The notes under the pieces were generated by a model that saw only the letters and a program-made list of their open reading frames with translations, had not been told where the DNA came from and did not search any database. Source: CAYMSO01 sp964393185 (lineage in GTDB: Bacteria; Patescibacteriota; Dojkabacteria; J137). Taken from it: DNA of 64,000 bases. Position 1 is the first letter of the stretch. Each line of letters starts with the position of its first letter. Where the stretch lies: the NCBI GenBank assembly GCA_964393185.1, contig CAYMSO010000002.1, positions 62,001-126,000 on the forward strand, in the 5' to 3' direction. Shown in pieces: positions 51,705 to 62,218 of this stretch. Position numbers and translations under genes: made by a program.

Positions 51705-52460
51705 ATGATTAAACATATAAGATTAATAAACATAATAGTACTAACCTTTATAAGCTTGACTTTATTGACAGGATTTATTGGAGTCACCAACTGGAATGCG
51801 ATAAAAGCAGATAGTGGTGAACTCGGTAAAGGTTGTAAAGACAATGATAAATGCAATAGTGGATTAACTTGTATGAGAAAGTTCGGCTATGATAGAGATG
51901 TGTGCGTACAACTGAGAACAAGTGACGGAGGATTCGGATGTGGGAGCGAAAATGAAGGGTGTTGTACTATCTATAGACCTAAAGATATCTCTGTGCCTTC
52001 CTTCTGTTGGGGAAGCTTTGTTTGCGTTGACAATACATGCATAGATGAAAGTACACCCGAGCAGGATGAAGAAGACGAGGATAATCAAGAGAATGATGAG
52101 AATAATCAAATTGACTATCGAAATGGCGTAGAAAACTGTAATCTACAAGATGATCCAGGTTGCGTTAGCTGCATAGGACAAGGTGGTATCTGGACTGCTA
52201 TTGGTTGTATTGACCCTTCTCCTACTGGTATTCTTACTGGCTTAATTAGAATTGGTTATGGAGTTATGGGTGGTGTTGCTTTACTACAATTAATATTTGT
52301 TGGTCTTATGTATCAATCTGGTGATGAAGCTAAAATCGCTGATGCTAGAAGTAAGCTTTTTGCTACTTTAGGTGGTGTTGCTTTGTTAACTTTTAGTGTA
52401 TTAATACTAAGAATTATTGGTATAAATATATTAGATGTTATCCCTGTTGGTGGTATTTAA
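51705..52460 (+). CDS. Pilin-like (TrbC/VirB2-type) protein with Cys-rich domain
   Basis: A 251-residue protein with an N-terminal signal/membrane helix (about 7-27). A Cys-rich extracellular domain follows (CKDNDKC, CMRKFG, GCGSENEGCC, CWGSFVCVDNTC), then an acidic Asp/Glu/Asn linker and two C-terminal helices. The helices (LIRIGYGVMGGVALLQLIFV and LFATLGGVALLTFSVLILRI) are joined by a short DEAKIADARSK loop. That helix-loop-helix is what TrbC/VirB2-like pilins show. The Cys-rich head is unusual for VirB2 and may act as an adhesin or secreted domain. Confidence 0.7.
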   Translation: MIKHIRLINIIVLTFISLTLLTGFIGVTNWNAIKADSGELGKGCKDNDKCNSGLTCMRKFGYDRDVCVQLRTSDGGFGCGSENEGCCTIYRPKDISVPSFCWGSFVCVDNTCIDESTPEQDEEDEDNQENDENNQIDYRNGVENCNLQDDPGCVSCIGQGGIWTAIGCIDPSPTGILTGLIRIGYGVMGGVALLQLIFVGLMYQSGDEAKIADARSKLFATLGGVALLTFSVLILRIIGINILDVIPVGGI

Positions 52461-52510
52461 TATATTTATTTTGTAATTAATTTATGTAATCTATTAATTA
52501 ATTGCAGGTC

Positions 52511-53800
52511 CTACTCTTCTTCGAAGCAGTCGCTATCTAATCCGCGCCTGGCACACATGATGCGATTAACTAGATTAGCATCCAGAATACACTTTCTTAA
52601 TAATTCCAGTTCTATCTCTGCCTTCAAATTAGGTTTTCTCATATTTGCCTCTGCTGTATCTTTATATATATTTATTGCGCCAGTAACAGAAGGAGCCATA
52701 GCCATCATCTTATACTGATTTAAGGATGGACCTTCCTCACTGCTATCCGTAGTTAATTCTATGCTAACTTGGTCAGCTAGCTCTTGGCAAGCAAGAGATG
52801 TAGCTATATCCACCGATGAGTCAAAAATAATTTCAACTGTCTCATTTTTATTATCCTTAACCCAATTCCATAAATCTTGAACCACATAGGTGATTAGAAA
52901 AAAAATAAATACAATCACAGCTAGACCGTAAATTATATAGCGCTTTTTTTTATATATAAAGAAAGCTGCCTTTACGATCTTTCCTACTGCTGGAGTAAAT
53001 AAAAGTGCTGCAATTGCAGGAAGTATTTGGTCTGCATTGTTTCCTAATAGTTTGGCTGCCTTAAAAATATTGCCGGGAGTAGGTTTCTTTAGCAACTCAT
53101 AGATTCTATACATAACAGTTACATCACCACCAGCATACTTATTTGCAATTGCTATTATCTTTCTTCCAATAGGATTATTTAGTGCCGGTGGGATATCTGT
53201 AATTGATGAAGTGGACATGAGCATTCTTTCTCCTAATTCATCTACGCCATCTTGTTCAACAAGATTTGAATCCATACCTTCTGCATTTTGAATAGCCGAA
53301 TCTAATGTACGCCTTCCTGAATCTAGTCCAAAGTCATCACTTATGAAGTCACTCTGGTTACCCCCGTTTGATGTAGTATTTTGAATACTAGAATCGGCAG
53401 GTGTTCTATTATCTATATTCCCACCTGCGTTATCAGATGACTGAAGTTGAGGTTGGAGCTGGCCTATTTGTGAATCTAATTCTAAAATTTGATCTTCAAG
53501 CTGCTTTATTTCTTCTGCGGATCCACCATTTTCTTGTAATAAAGTGCGGCGTCTGCTTAATTCATCTCGAGCTGACCACGCATCACTAAGTCTCTTCTGA
53601 ACACTCCTGTTCCTGGAGCTAATATTATTTCTTTTCGCAATAATTCGATCAGATAGCGCTTTGCTTCTTTGCTCTCTTAAATTTCTTTGCATTTCCCTTT
53701 GCTGCGTAAGCTTGCCAGAAAAGCTTCCTGGATTAACAAAATCGCTAATAGTTTTGCCTATTAACTCTAACCACCCTTTGGGTTTTTGTGACTCTGCCAT
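52511..53800 (-). CDS. Coiled-coil membrane protein of the secretion locus
   Basis: A 429-residue protein. It has a basic N-terminus, a charged coiled coil (about 30-120, many Arg/Glu/Gln), a Ser/Asn/Gly-rich linker and a helical domain (NPIGRKIIAIANKYAGG, then a Lys-rich stretch). One membrane helix follows (about 283-305), then a C-terminal region with four cysteines (SLACQEL, LRKCILD, RIMCARRGLDSDC) that probably lies outside. It follows the ATPase gene by 29 nt on the same strand. No homologue is recognised; a structural part of the translocation channel is likely. Confidence 0.65.
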   Translation of the reverse strand: MAESQKPKGWLELIGKTISDFVNPGSFSGKLTQQREMQRNLREQRSKALSDRIIAKRNNISSRNRSVQKRLSDAWSARDELSRRRTLLQENGGSAEEIKQLEDQILELDSQIGQLQPQLQSSDNAGGNIDNRTPADSSIQNTTSNGGNQSDFISDDFGLDSGRRTLDSAIQNAEGMDSNLVEQDGVDELGERMLMSTSSITDIPPALNNPIGRKIIAIANKYAGGDVTVMYRIYELLKKPTPGNIFKAAKLLGNNADQILPAIAALLFTPAVGKIVKAAFFIYKKKRYIIYGLAVIVFIFFLITYVVQDLWNWVKDNKNETVEIIFDSSVDIATSLACQELADQVSIELTTDSSEEGPSLNQYKMMAMAPSVTGAINIYKDTAEANMRKPNLKAEIELELLRKCILDANLVNRIMCARRGLDSDCFEEE

Positions 53801-53829
53801 ACAATTTCAATAACAACTCGTGGGTTAAT

Positions 53830-56223
53830 TTAATCTTTCGAAATATTGCCTTTATCATTATATATTTGAGCAGCCCATTTGTTAATTTTAAATTCAATTT
53901 CTTCTTTGCTACTGGCATACGATTCTCTACTTAACTTAATTATTTCTTCCTTTAACTCTTCTGGCTTAAAGTTAGGCAACATTAAAATGCCAGTAAAAGG
54001 ATTGCTCTGAGACCCATCTATTGTGAGTTTTATAGCCATTCTGAATTTTTCTAAGTTAACAAGGTCCTCCATATTCAAAAAAGGCGCATATTCTTTTTGT
54101 AACCTCAATGCATCTTTCTGACTTACTACATAATTAATTAATGTACCTACATTCCCAAAAATTGCATCCTGTACTTCTGTACTAATCTGATCGATATATT
54201 GATGAGTAACAAATAGATTAAGACCGTATTTTCTTGATTCAGAAAGTATTTTTATAAAAGTATCGGTCGAAAAATTTTGAAATTCATCTACGTATAAATA
54301 AAAGTCCCTTCTACGATCCAGGATCATGTTTGCCCTTTGCATTGCATTTGTATAGATTCTCGTAATTAACATACCTCCAAGCAAAGAAGTATTTTCCTCT
54401 CCAATTTTACCTTGAGATAAATTAACCAAAAGAATTTTACCCGAATCCATTATCTCTCTAAAATCTATGGTCGATTTTATTTGCCCAATCATGTTTCGAA
54501 TCATTGGAGAGTTCAAAAATCTACCTACTTTATTATTAATAGGAGCCACAGCTTCAGAAATTAAGCGTGGGTTCTTTGCCATTTCTTCAAATTCCTGCTC
54601 CCAAAATTTAATCAAAAATGGATCTTTCACCTGTTTAAGCAAGAATTTCCTATAGTTCTTATCCTGCAAAATTCTTTGAACTGCAAGTAGCGAAACATTT
54701 TGACAATGAAGTAGAGTAAGGACTGTATTTGTCAATATATACTGTAATCTTGGCCCCCACGAGTTGCCAAAGAACTTTTTAAAGACAGTTACAATGCCAT
54801 CTGCAAGAAGTTCCATCGATTCTCCTTCCTTAATATCCAGCATGTTAAGACCCACTGGATATTCTGTATCGGAAGGATCTATATATACTACATCTTTAAG
54901 TCTGTGCTGTGGAATAAGGTTCAAAACATGTTCAACTAGTTCGCCATGTGGATCGATAATGCCAAATCCTTCGCCATCATGAATATCTCCATAAACTAGT
55001 CGTTGTATCAAAGCACTTTTACCAGTGCCTGTTTTTCCTATCAAATACATGTGTCTTCTTCTATCTTCTTTTTTTATGCCAAAAGGCACATGCACGTTTC
55101 TATAATCTGTATAGCCAAATACTCGTATGCCATAATTGTTTTTTATACTTGAATCATAATTGGGTATAACTGGTAAATTCGCCGGTATTTCCAATTTTTT
55201 TGATCTAGCCCAATCAATGTTTGGAGTTTTTACAGATTCATTTGGAAAATGATAAAGAGAAGCCAGTTCTTCTGTATTAATAATATTAACTTCTTTCTCG
55301 TCCAAAAATCTTCTTATATATTTTTCTTTAATACTTAAAGACTGTTCTAATCTTTTGCCTAAAAATAATGTTTTGATTGCAGAAGTTGAATTCTTCTTGG
55401 CAGCAAGGCTATTGAGTTTTCCTCTTTGGAATTGTTTAAAGGATGCCTCAATATCTTCCATTAAGTTATTCACCATCATTTTGTCTGGGCCTTTTACAAT
55501 TACTCGCACAGTAAATTGATAGCCTGATTTATTGCTTTTTTGTTCAATTTCTCTAATTTCTTGAAGCTGATCAGTATCTAATGGTGTGGATGCCGTTTGT
55601 ATTTCTGGTTTTGATCTAGCGGAGTCTTTTAAAGTTTTTACAAATGACTTTCCAGTGTCTTGCCAATAGCTGGCTACAGGTCTGCATACTATTTGTATCC
55701 AGGCTTCAAAACCATTTTGCATTTTGGATATTGAAGAAGTTATAGGTCCAAGTGGATCAATCTCAAAATTTTTAAATGTGTTCAAAGGGTACATACTTTC
55801 TCTGGCAAGTCCATATTCTGCCACACTTATAACACCATTAAACTGACGGATAGTTTCCACGTAATCCTTCACCAGAGTAATTTGTGCTTCGGGATATTGA
55901 GCGTAAACCTGGTTTTCGATAAAGTTTTTGTATCTTTTGCTACATACTATTAAGAAAAAAATACCCATCGAGTTTCCTACAATTTCAAAACTGAAAAGAT
56001 CCTTTGACTTTGAATTATTTCTCAAGGTTCCATGTAGGGATTGAAAAAAAGCTTCTGCTGCTAGTGGTTTTTTGTCGTTGTAAAGTGGAACAGCAATTTT
56101 TAATACTATTCTTTCTTTAATTGTCTCATTTACTGTGATTTTTAAATAATTACGACGAAGTTGATAGGTATATAGACCTACAGCTGGTATAAATAGTAGT
56201 GTGATTAGCAGTATTATTGTCAT
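53830..56223 (-). CDS. Type IV secretion/conjugation-type ATPase (VirD4/VirB4-like)
   Basis: A 797-residue membrane-bound motor protein. It has an N-terminal membrane helix (about 2-20), a large non-catalytic domain (about 30-370), then a HerA/FtsK-superfamily ATPase. Walker A is LIGKTGTGKSALI (about 395-404), with GFGIIDPHGELVEHVL after it. Walker B is FYLYVDEFQNF (about 640-648), and the arginine-finger region contains TLINYVVSQKDA. Such proteins energise DNA or protein transfer through type IV systems. The VirB6-like gene is just upstream. Confidence 0.88.
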   Translation of the reverse strand: MTIILLITLLFIPAVGLYTYQLRRNYLKITVNETIKERIVLKIAVPLYNDKKPLAAEAFFQSLHGTLRNNSKSKDLFSFEIVGNSMGIFFLIVCSKRYKNFIENQVYAQYPEAQITLVKDYVETIRQFNGVISVAEYGLARESMYPLNTFKNFEIDPLGPITSSISKMQNGFEAWIQIVCRPVASYWQDTGKSFVKTLKDSARSKPEIQTASTPLDTDQLQEIREIEQKSNKSGYQFTVRVIVKGPDKMMVNNLMEDIEASFKQFQRGKLNSLAAKKNSTSAIKTLFLGKRLEQSLSIKEKYIRRFLDEKEVNIINTEELASLYHFPNESVKTPNIDWARSKKLEIPANLPVIPNYDSSIKNNYGIRVFGYTDYRNVHVPFGIKKEDRRRHMYLIGKTGTGKSALIQRLVYGDIHDGEGFGIIDPHGELVEHVLNLIPQHRLKDVVYIDPSDTEYPVGLNMLDIKEGESMELLADGIVTVFKKFFGNSWGPRLQYILTNTVLTLLHCQNVSLLAVQRILQDKNYRKFLLKQVKDPFLIKFWEQEFEEMAKNPRLISEAVAPINNKVGRFLNSPMIRNMIGQIKSTIDFREIMDSGKILLVNLSQGKIGEENTSLLGGMLITRIYTNAMQRANMILDRRRDFYLYVDEFQNFSTDTFIKILSESRKYGLNLFVTHQYIDQISTEVQDAIFGNVGTLINYVVSQKDALRLQKEYAPFLNMEDLVNLEKFRMAIKLTIDGSQSNPFTGILMLPNFKPEELKEEIIKLSRESYASSKEEIEFKINKWAAQIYNDKGNISKD

Positions 56224-56336
56224 GAATATATTGTACTATAAAAATCAACCAATAGTACCTAGCAATTAACAAGGGTTATTGAAACAAAAGCAGTTTACGA
56301 AGAAAACTTTCGTTATGACAAGAACAAACTTAAAGC

Positions 56337-58997
56337 TTATTGCTTTTGCATAGTTATTGGAATTTTCAAAGACGCAGCACTACCATACCCACTTATACCA
56401 AATGCTACTGCATCTGTTACTAGTGCACCTCCAGAAACACCGCTACCGCTGATCATACCACCTACAAACGTTTTTTGGAGTGGATCAAGCTTACCAAATA
56501 GTTGCACCAAACTGCCCATTACAGTCGCATCCCCAGGCTTTCTTTCTATTACCAACTCAAACTTAATCTCTAATAGCTTTCCTGCGCCATACGTAGGATA
56601 AGGTTGAGGATTAGATCCAGATACCAATAATTTTAGCATCCCATTTGTTATATGATACCAACGACTTGTTCTCCTATCGTAAGCCCACATGAAAGGGTCA
56701 TTTCCATTGCTTAGCCGCTTAAACGGCTGAGTAATACCTCTCTGGAATCCAGCAGGTGAGCTTACTACGGCTATATCCATTGGATCTATAGTTCTGCCAA
56801 ATTCAAAATCTTTAGGCATTAAGGTAAGCTTACCATTGTTCCTGGCAATGTATCTAACTGGAGGTGCTCCCTCTGCTGGATTAGCTATAGCACCACTTGC
56901 TGGATCTACATTACAACTTCTAAATATTTGGATAATTTCGTTGACAGTAAATTCTATAGTATTATCAGGATTCTGTGGAAAAGTAAATTTAAAATCTATA
57001 CCTATTTCTTTACCTTCTTCGTGTATAGATCCACCGCTTCGCATATTTACTCCTGTTAAACCTGTCATACTTCCCTCAAACAAATTTGTGCCTTTTTGTA
57101 AAATTTCACCGACTGCCCTGGCAGCGCCACCCCTGTTAATTAAATTACCTATTCTCGTCCTTGCAAGAGTTCCTAGCTCATTCATTTTATCTTCTGCCGA
57201 GCCCTGTTGTCCTGCCTTAACGCCAACCATTCTGTTGTAGGTTGCTGCACTAAATTTGCCTACCGCTCTTGTAGGAACTAGCGCTGCATTTCTCATTTTT
57301 GTTGTCACTGCTCCTTCTCTGAAGGTAGCATTTTTCCTTATATCATTTGCTAAGTTAAGCGAGTCTTTAGCACTAGAAAACGCACCACTTACAAATGTAG
57401 GGATAACTGCTTTCGTACCCATAGAATCATCAATGGAATTTAGTATATTCGGAACGTTTAAATAAATCATTATGGCTAGAACTCCAAATACCAATGCGTT
57501 TACACTGTTAAATAATAAATCCCCGCCACCAGATATTAATTCTTCTAAACCCAATAGTGGAGGTACATAGCCAGACTTGCCTAGGTCTGGTATAGAGTTT
57601 TGAAAAGCCTCGGTAGAAAAGATAATTGCGAGTAAAAACATTGCATAAGTAACAATGTAAAAAAGCGAAGCAGCTCCCATAATTTTTGCAAATTGCATAA
57701 TTTGCTTTGTGCCATTGCCTGGAATTGCTATAGTAGCAAAGATAAAAGGGGAGGCAATTGGAGCTAATAAGAAAACAAGATACTTCATCAAAAGTAATTT
57801 TAGAATTCTAAGCCCAGTAAAGAACAACAGGATTCTTATAAAAAAATTTATAATATCTCCAATCCAAGCTATGGGTCCACCATCTGATTGACCCAATACT
57901 TCTAGTATAGCTGCTACAGTAAGTCCTAGATTATCACCTATAATAGTTGAACCTATACTTTGCAAACCGTGTTGTATCTCATCACTTACATTTACATTAC
58001 CGCCGGAAGAATACCACGTCAATCTAGGGTCATCTGGGTAGAGACCTCTATCGTTCTCTGCATATCCTATACAACCAGGTGGTTTGTTATTATCGTCAGG
58101 TGAGTCGCAATTTCTGTTTTCGTACACAGATCGTGCAGGTGCGCCGGGTCCGATCAAGAATTGTCTAACCACATTTGTGCCTATTGTTACGCTATCTATA
58201 AATAATCCGCTAATAGCATAGCTAAGTGGAATAAGAATCATGGCCAGTGCTATGTTCGGAATTGCATTTTGTATGGTTACAGAAACTCCTCCAGGCAATT
58301 GAGCTCTAAACATAATAGAGAATGCTACTCCAATAATTAGAAAGATCATTAATCCGTATACTATATTAACAGACCAACCCCAAAAATCCTGAATAGGTTT
58401 TAATAGAGTAAATCCGTTACCAGGATAGTATAGTGCATCGGCGTTATCTTGTGCATTAACCTGACCTAAATTTTTTATTGCGTAAACTTGCTGTTGAAAG
58501 TATACCTGTCCACTTGCGGGACGTTCATCTAGCAATTTATTACTTGCAGCTAATACTACACCCGATAGTCCCCTAGTTGCATCAGGATTATTTAGTCTGG
58601 CTTGTCTCTGCACAAAGTTTTCTGCAGTTATTTTACATCCGCCATTACCATCAGATTCTGTAACTTCAGCCAAGAATTCCGAATAAGTTTGATAGTCTGT
58701 AGAAAGAATTTTTGCCCATGGTTTCATTAATCCGCCCCACAAGCTTCCTTGTGCAGGAGATATAGGGCACGCTGTACCATATAGCAATTGATTTACTTCA
58801 GGATCCCCAACACTCCAAGCATTCATATCGCTTGCTGTGTCGAATATTCCATTAGCTTCTATATCTTTGCTAGGCCAAAAAAAGGGAATAATTACCAAGA
58901 AAGCTACTAGCAGAATTACTACTAACCTGTATGTATAGATCTTATTGTAGACAAAGCAAATTTTATCTTTCACGTTTTGCAAAACATTTTCTAACAA
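56337..58997 (-). CDS. VirB6/TrbL-like polytopic membrane protein
   Basis: An 886-residue protein. It has a signal-like helix (about 24-43), an extracytoplasmic Cys-containing domain, then a core of about seven membrane helices (about 205-540). The core includes VNIVYGLMIFLIIGVAFSIM, NIALAMILIPLSYAISGLFI and LLLMKYLVFLLAPIASPFIF, in the style of VirB6/TrbL channel subunits. The ~350-residue C-terminal domain is cytoplasmic, basic at first, then beta-rich and Gly/Pro-rich. The start is TTG. It is the first gene of the run leading to the ATPase. Confidence 0.8.
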   Translation of the reverse strand: MLENVLQNVKDKICFVYNKIYTYRLVVILLVAFLVIIPFFWPSKDIEANGIFDTASDMNAWSVGDPEVNQLLYGTACPISPAQGSLWGGLMKPWAKILSTDYQTYSEFLAEVTESDGNGGCKITAENFVQRQARLNNPDATRGLSGVVLAASNKLLDERPASGQVYFQQQVYAIKNLGQVNAQDNADALYYPGNGFTLLKPIQDFWGWSVNIVYGLMIFLIIGVAFSIMFRAQLPGGVSVTIQNAIPNIALAMILIPLSYAISGLFIDSVTIGTNVVRQFLIGPGAPARSVYENRNCDSPDDNNKPPGCIGYAENDRGLYPDDPRLTWYSSGGNVNVSDEIQHGLQSIGSTIIGDNLGLTVAAILEVLGQSDGGPIAWIGDIINFFIRILLFFTGLRILKLLLMKYLVFLLAPIASPFIFATIAIPGNGTKQIMQFAKIMGAASLFYIVTYAMFLLAIIFSTEAFQNSIPDLGKSGYVPPLLGLEELISGGGDLLFNSVNALVFGVLAIMIYLNVPNILNSIDDSMGTKAVIPTFVSGAFSSAKDSLNLANDIRKNATFREGAVTTKMRNAALVPTRAVGKFSAATYNRMVGVKAGQQGSAEDKMNELGTLARTRIGNLINRGGAARAVGEILQKGTNLFEGSMTGLTGVNMRSGGSIHEEGKEIGIDFKFTFPQNPDNTIEFTVNEIIQIFRSCNVDPASGAIANPAEGAPPVRYIARNNGKLTLMPKDFEFGRTIDPMDIAVVSSPAGFQRGITQPFKRLSNGNDPFMWAYDRRTSRWYHITNGMLKLLVSGSNPQPYPTYGAGKLLEIKFELVIERKPGDATVMGSLVQLFGKLDPLQKTFVGGMISGSGVSGGALVTDAVAFGISGYGSAASLKIPITMQKQ

Positions 58998-59044
58998 CTA
59001 GTATATGAGAAAAAAAGCATGATGTAAACAAGGAGAAATTAACA

Positions 59045-59145
59045 AGTTAACGGTTATCGGTAATGAGTTTTCAGAGTACTTGATTCTTATCTTATGTCCT
59101 TTTCTTCAAATTACTGAAAACCGAAAACTGATAATTTATTTAGTA
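59045..59145. repeat. Decayed heptamer array
   Basis: Scattered units of the AACTGAT/AACCGAT class in both orientations (plus-strand GTTATCGG at the left, ACCGAAAACTGATAA at the right). They lie between the VirB6-like gene and the P-type ATPase gene. Phasing is weak. Confidence 0.35.
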
Positions 59146-59214
59146 CCAACTATTTCTTATATCCTACGCATACTTCTTTTTATCGTGTTAAAATATTCTG
59201 TTTTAGTACATTTA

Positions 59215-61746
59215 ATGATACATGGATTAACCTCGGCCGAAGTCAATAGAAAAAAGACTTTGGGACTAACCAATCAAAAAATAGATTCATATTCGCCAAG
59301 TTACTTAAGCATTGTAAGAAGAAACACTTTCAGTCTTATGAACTTTGTGATTATTCCATTGGTTATATTACTTTACGCATTTAAGCTTTACAACGATGCC
59401 ACTGTTTTTGGAGTTTTTGTGCTTGGCAATACAATTCTTAACTCCTTTGAAGAAATCAGAATAAAAAGACGTATAGAAAAACTAATTCAAGAGTTTCAAC
59501 AGAAAACTAAGGTAATTAGAGATGGCATTGTACAGGAAATTCCTTCCAGCGAAGTTGTAATTGGCGACTATATAAAGGCAGAAGAAGGTGAAGCCATAAT
59601 CACCGATGGAAAAATAGTGCAAGAAAATTATTTACAAATCGATGAATCGGCATTAACTGGAGAATCAGATTATATAAAAAAGAAAGTTAACGATCAGGTA
59701 CTATCTGGTAGTTTCGTAGTAACAGGAGATTGCATCTATACTGCTCAGAAAGTTGGTAAGCAAAACTATTTGAACGAGCTTGGTTCTAAAAGTCTTACAT
59801 ACAAAAAGACTAAAAGTAGATTAGAGAAGTCGGGGGATAGATTTATTTCTTTCTTTGTAATTACGGGTTTTATAGCTGCGCTTTTCCATCTTTTTATGGC
59901 GCGCGAAGGAGGTGCAAGTCGTGAAGATCTTCTTTTAAGTTTTACAATGGTAATTTCTATAATAATACCGCAGACTTTGATCTTTTTATATGGATTAACT
60001 TTTGTAATTTCTATAACAAAGCTTGCAAACAGAGGGATTCTTGTTCAAAAAAGAGGAGCCATAGACGATCTGGCAGGTATCGATACAATTTGCATAGATA
60101 AGACAGGTACAATTACTACAAACCAAATGTATGTTGCAGAAAATAAATACTTTAATCTAAAGGAAGAATTAATTGGAAGAGTGTTCAACTCTGCAAGTAA
60201 ATTATTCTATGGAAAGAACAAAACATCTTCCGCAATCGAAAACATTTATGCCACATTTGAAACTATTGAATTTTCAGATTTTGATCAGATTCCATTTACG
60301 TCACGTAATAAGTATAGTGCATTTTCCTTTTTTCAAGAAGACACCAAGCATATTGTTTTTCTTGGCGCCCCAACAATTTTACTTAATCTTGTAGAAAAAA
60401 ATTTAAAAATTGAATTAGAAAACCATGTAAAGAAACAGGAAGACAAGGGTTTTAGAGTAATAATATTACTTTACTCAACAAAACAAAAGATTGAATTAAA
60501 CAACATTCAAACAATAGAGGATGTAAAACAGGTATTTGATTCGGCAGCTTGCTTTTCTATTCAAGAAAATTTAAATCCAGGAATTAAAGAAATTCTTAAA
60601 CAACTTCGAGAACAGGAAATAGATGTTAAAGTGATTTCTGGAGACAGCTATAAGTCAGTTTCGGATATTGCTCAAAAAATTGGCTTTCCAAATCCCAGAA
60701 TTATAGATGTATCTCAAACTAATGAGAGACTCGAAAGATTAGCTTTGGAATATAATATTTTTACTAGAGCTAAACCAGAAGATAAATTAGTAATTATCAA
60801 AACACTACGAGAGAACGGTCATAAAGTAGCAATGATAGGTGATGGAATCAATGATGTACTTAGCATGAAACAATCTACAGTAAGTATCGCCATGGAAAAT
60901 GGTGCAAAAATTGCTAGAGACGTCGCAGACATTGTTCTTCTTCAAAATGATTACAAGAAAGTTCCTCAAATATTTTACGAAGGCGATAATATAGTTTTTA
61001 ACTTAAAACTAACTACCAAAATTTTTTATGCCAAAGCATTTATGGGATTTGTGATTGCTGGTTTTTTCGCACTGTTAATGAAACCAATTCCGATTTTGCC
61101 TTCAACTTCTCTAATATTTAGTTTCTTTGGAGGAACATTTATTAGTTATGTAGTTTCCTTTTCTAGACAGCAAGTAAAAAATCAGACAGACTTTACAAAA
61201 AACATTATCGCAACTGCAACTCCTAGTGGAATTTTTATGGGATTGTCAATCATTTTAATGTATTTAATAAATAAGAGCACCTCTTTTGACCTACTAAATA
61301 GTTATCTAGTTATGGGGTTACTTTCTGTAAGTTTGGTATATGCAATTTACCTTCTTTGGGAGGCTGAAAAAATTAATTCAATAAAATTTATGTTATTTGT
61401 ATGGATTATAGGAATGTTCTATGGAATGTTACTTATAAACTTACCAATATATTCTTATAACGAAGTAAGTAATAAGGTGATTGGATTATTAGGACTAATC
61501 ATAACATCATCTATCTTCTTTACTTATATTGTGTATAAGATTTCGAGTCACAGTGCAAATAGGATTAAGTACGCAATCGTTTTAGGACTTGCTCATTTTT
61601 TAGTGCTGATGATATTCCCATTTAAGTATTATTACCAGGCAGAGCCAATCAACAAGCACTTAACATTAGATATAGTCTTAGTAACTGCATTGTTTAGTAT
61701 TATAATGCTTATACTTCATAGAATCTTCAAGTTCTTTGGAAATTAG
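59215..61746 (+). CDS. P-type cation-transporting ATPase (CtpE-like)
   Basis: An 843-residue P-type ATPase from ATG 59215, whose first residues MIHGLTSAEVNRKK match the family N-terminus. An in-frame upstream start would add a hydrophobic lead not found in the family. The motifs are LTGES (actuator, about 148-152), DKTGTIT (phosphorylated Asp near 295), RAKPEDKL and GDGINDVLSMKQS (hinge, about 542-554). The membrane region after the hinge (LMKPIPILPSTSLIFSFF) is similar to CtpE-type calcium pumps, but ion specificity is not proven. Confidence 0.9.
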   Translation: MIHGLTSAEVNRKKTLGLTNQKIDSYSPSYLSIVRRNTFSLMNFVIIPLVILLYAFKLYNDATVFGVFVLGNTILNSFEEIRIKRRIEKLIQEFQQKTKVIRDGIVQEIPSSEVVIGDYIKAEEGEAIITDGKIVQENYLQIDESALTGESDYIKKKVNDQVLSGSFVVTGDCIYTAQKVGKQNYLNELGSKSLTYKKTKSRLEKSGDRFISFFVITGFIAALFHLFMAREGGASREDLLLSFTMVISIIIPQTLIFLYGLTFVISITKLANRGILVQKRGAIDDLAGIDTICIDKTGTITTNQMYVAENKYFNLKEELIGRVFNSASKLFYGKNKTSSAIENIYATFETIEFSDFDQIPFTSRNKYSAFSFFQEDTKHIVFLGAPTILLNLVEKNLKIELENHVKKQEDKGFRVIILLYSTKQKIELNNIQTIEDVKQVFDSAACFSIQENLNPGIKEILKQLREQEIDVKVISGDSYKSVSDIAQKIGFPNPRIIDVSQTNERLERLALEYNIFTRAKPEDKLVIIKTLRENGHKVAMIGDGINDVLSMKQSTVSIAMENGAKIARDVADIVLLQNDYKKVPQIFYEGDNIVFNLKLTTKIFYAKAFMGFVIAGFFALLMKPIPILPSTSLIFSFFGGTFISYVVSFSRQQVKNQTDFTKNIIATATPSGIFMGLSIILMYLINKSTSFDLLNSYLVMGLLSVSLVYAIYLLWEAEKINSIKFMLFVWIIGMFYGMLLINLPIYSYNEVSNKVIGLLGLIITSSIFFTYIVYKISSHSANRIKYAIVLGLAHFLVLMIFPFKYYYQAEPINKHLTLDIVLVTALFSIIMLILHRIFKFFGN

Positions 61747-61810
61747 ATCATCAACATTGACGTAATCAAGCTGACATCATATAATGGTGGCATATTAATA
61801 CATAAATAAT

Positions 61811-62218
61811 ATGAGCAATCGAGACCCAGACTTATCACGACCTGGTTCGGAAGAGAGGCCAATAGTAATAGAAAATTCCTTCACTAGTGACACCCAACCT
61901 ATAATTGACGCTATCAGCCAAGCAATTAAAATCGCAATCATAGATAGATATGCATTCATAGATCATAGAGTTTTCAGCATAAGTCTTTCTAATCAGGAGA
62001 ACGGAAAACCAGAACTTACTACAATCAAAATCAATGTAAAATTTAATGCACATCCTTATGCTGCCCAGCATTTTTGGAATACACTACTAAGAGAAATTCC
62101 GGGTTTTGAACCTACAGAAGATAATGTTGAATTGTTTATTCCTGTGAGAGTTCCATTTAATGAATGGTCTACTGCCGTGCCTAATACAGAAGAAGATGCA
62201 GATGATTCAGAAATATAA
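61811..62218 (+). CDS. Hypothetical protein
   Basis: A 135-residue acidic soluble protein with a disordered N-terminus, a helix (DAISQAIKIAIIDRYAF) and a beta pair (FSISLSNQEN, TIKINVKFNAHPYAA). The acidic tail ends EEDADDSEI. No family is recognised. TATAAT lies about 35 nt upstream. It sits directly before the T-box leader. Confidence 0.5.
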   Translation: MSNRDPDLSRPGSEERPIVIENSFTSDTQPIIDAISQAIKIAIIDRYAFIDHRVFSISLSNQENGKPELTTIKINVKFNAHPYAAQHFWNTLLREIPGFEPTEDNVELFIPVRVPFNEWSTAVPNTEEDADDSEI

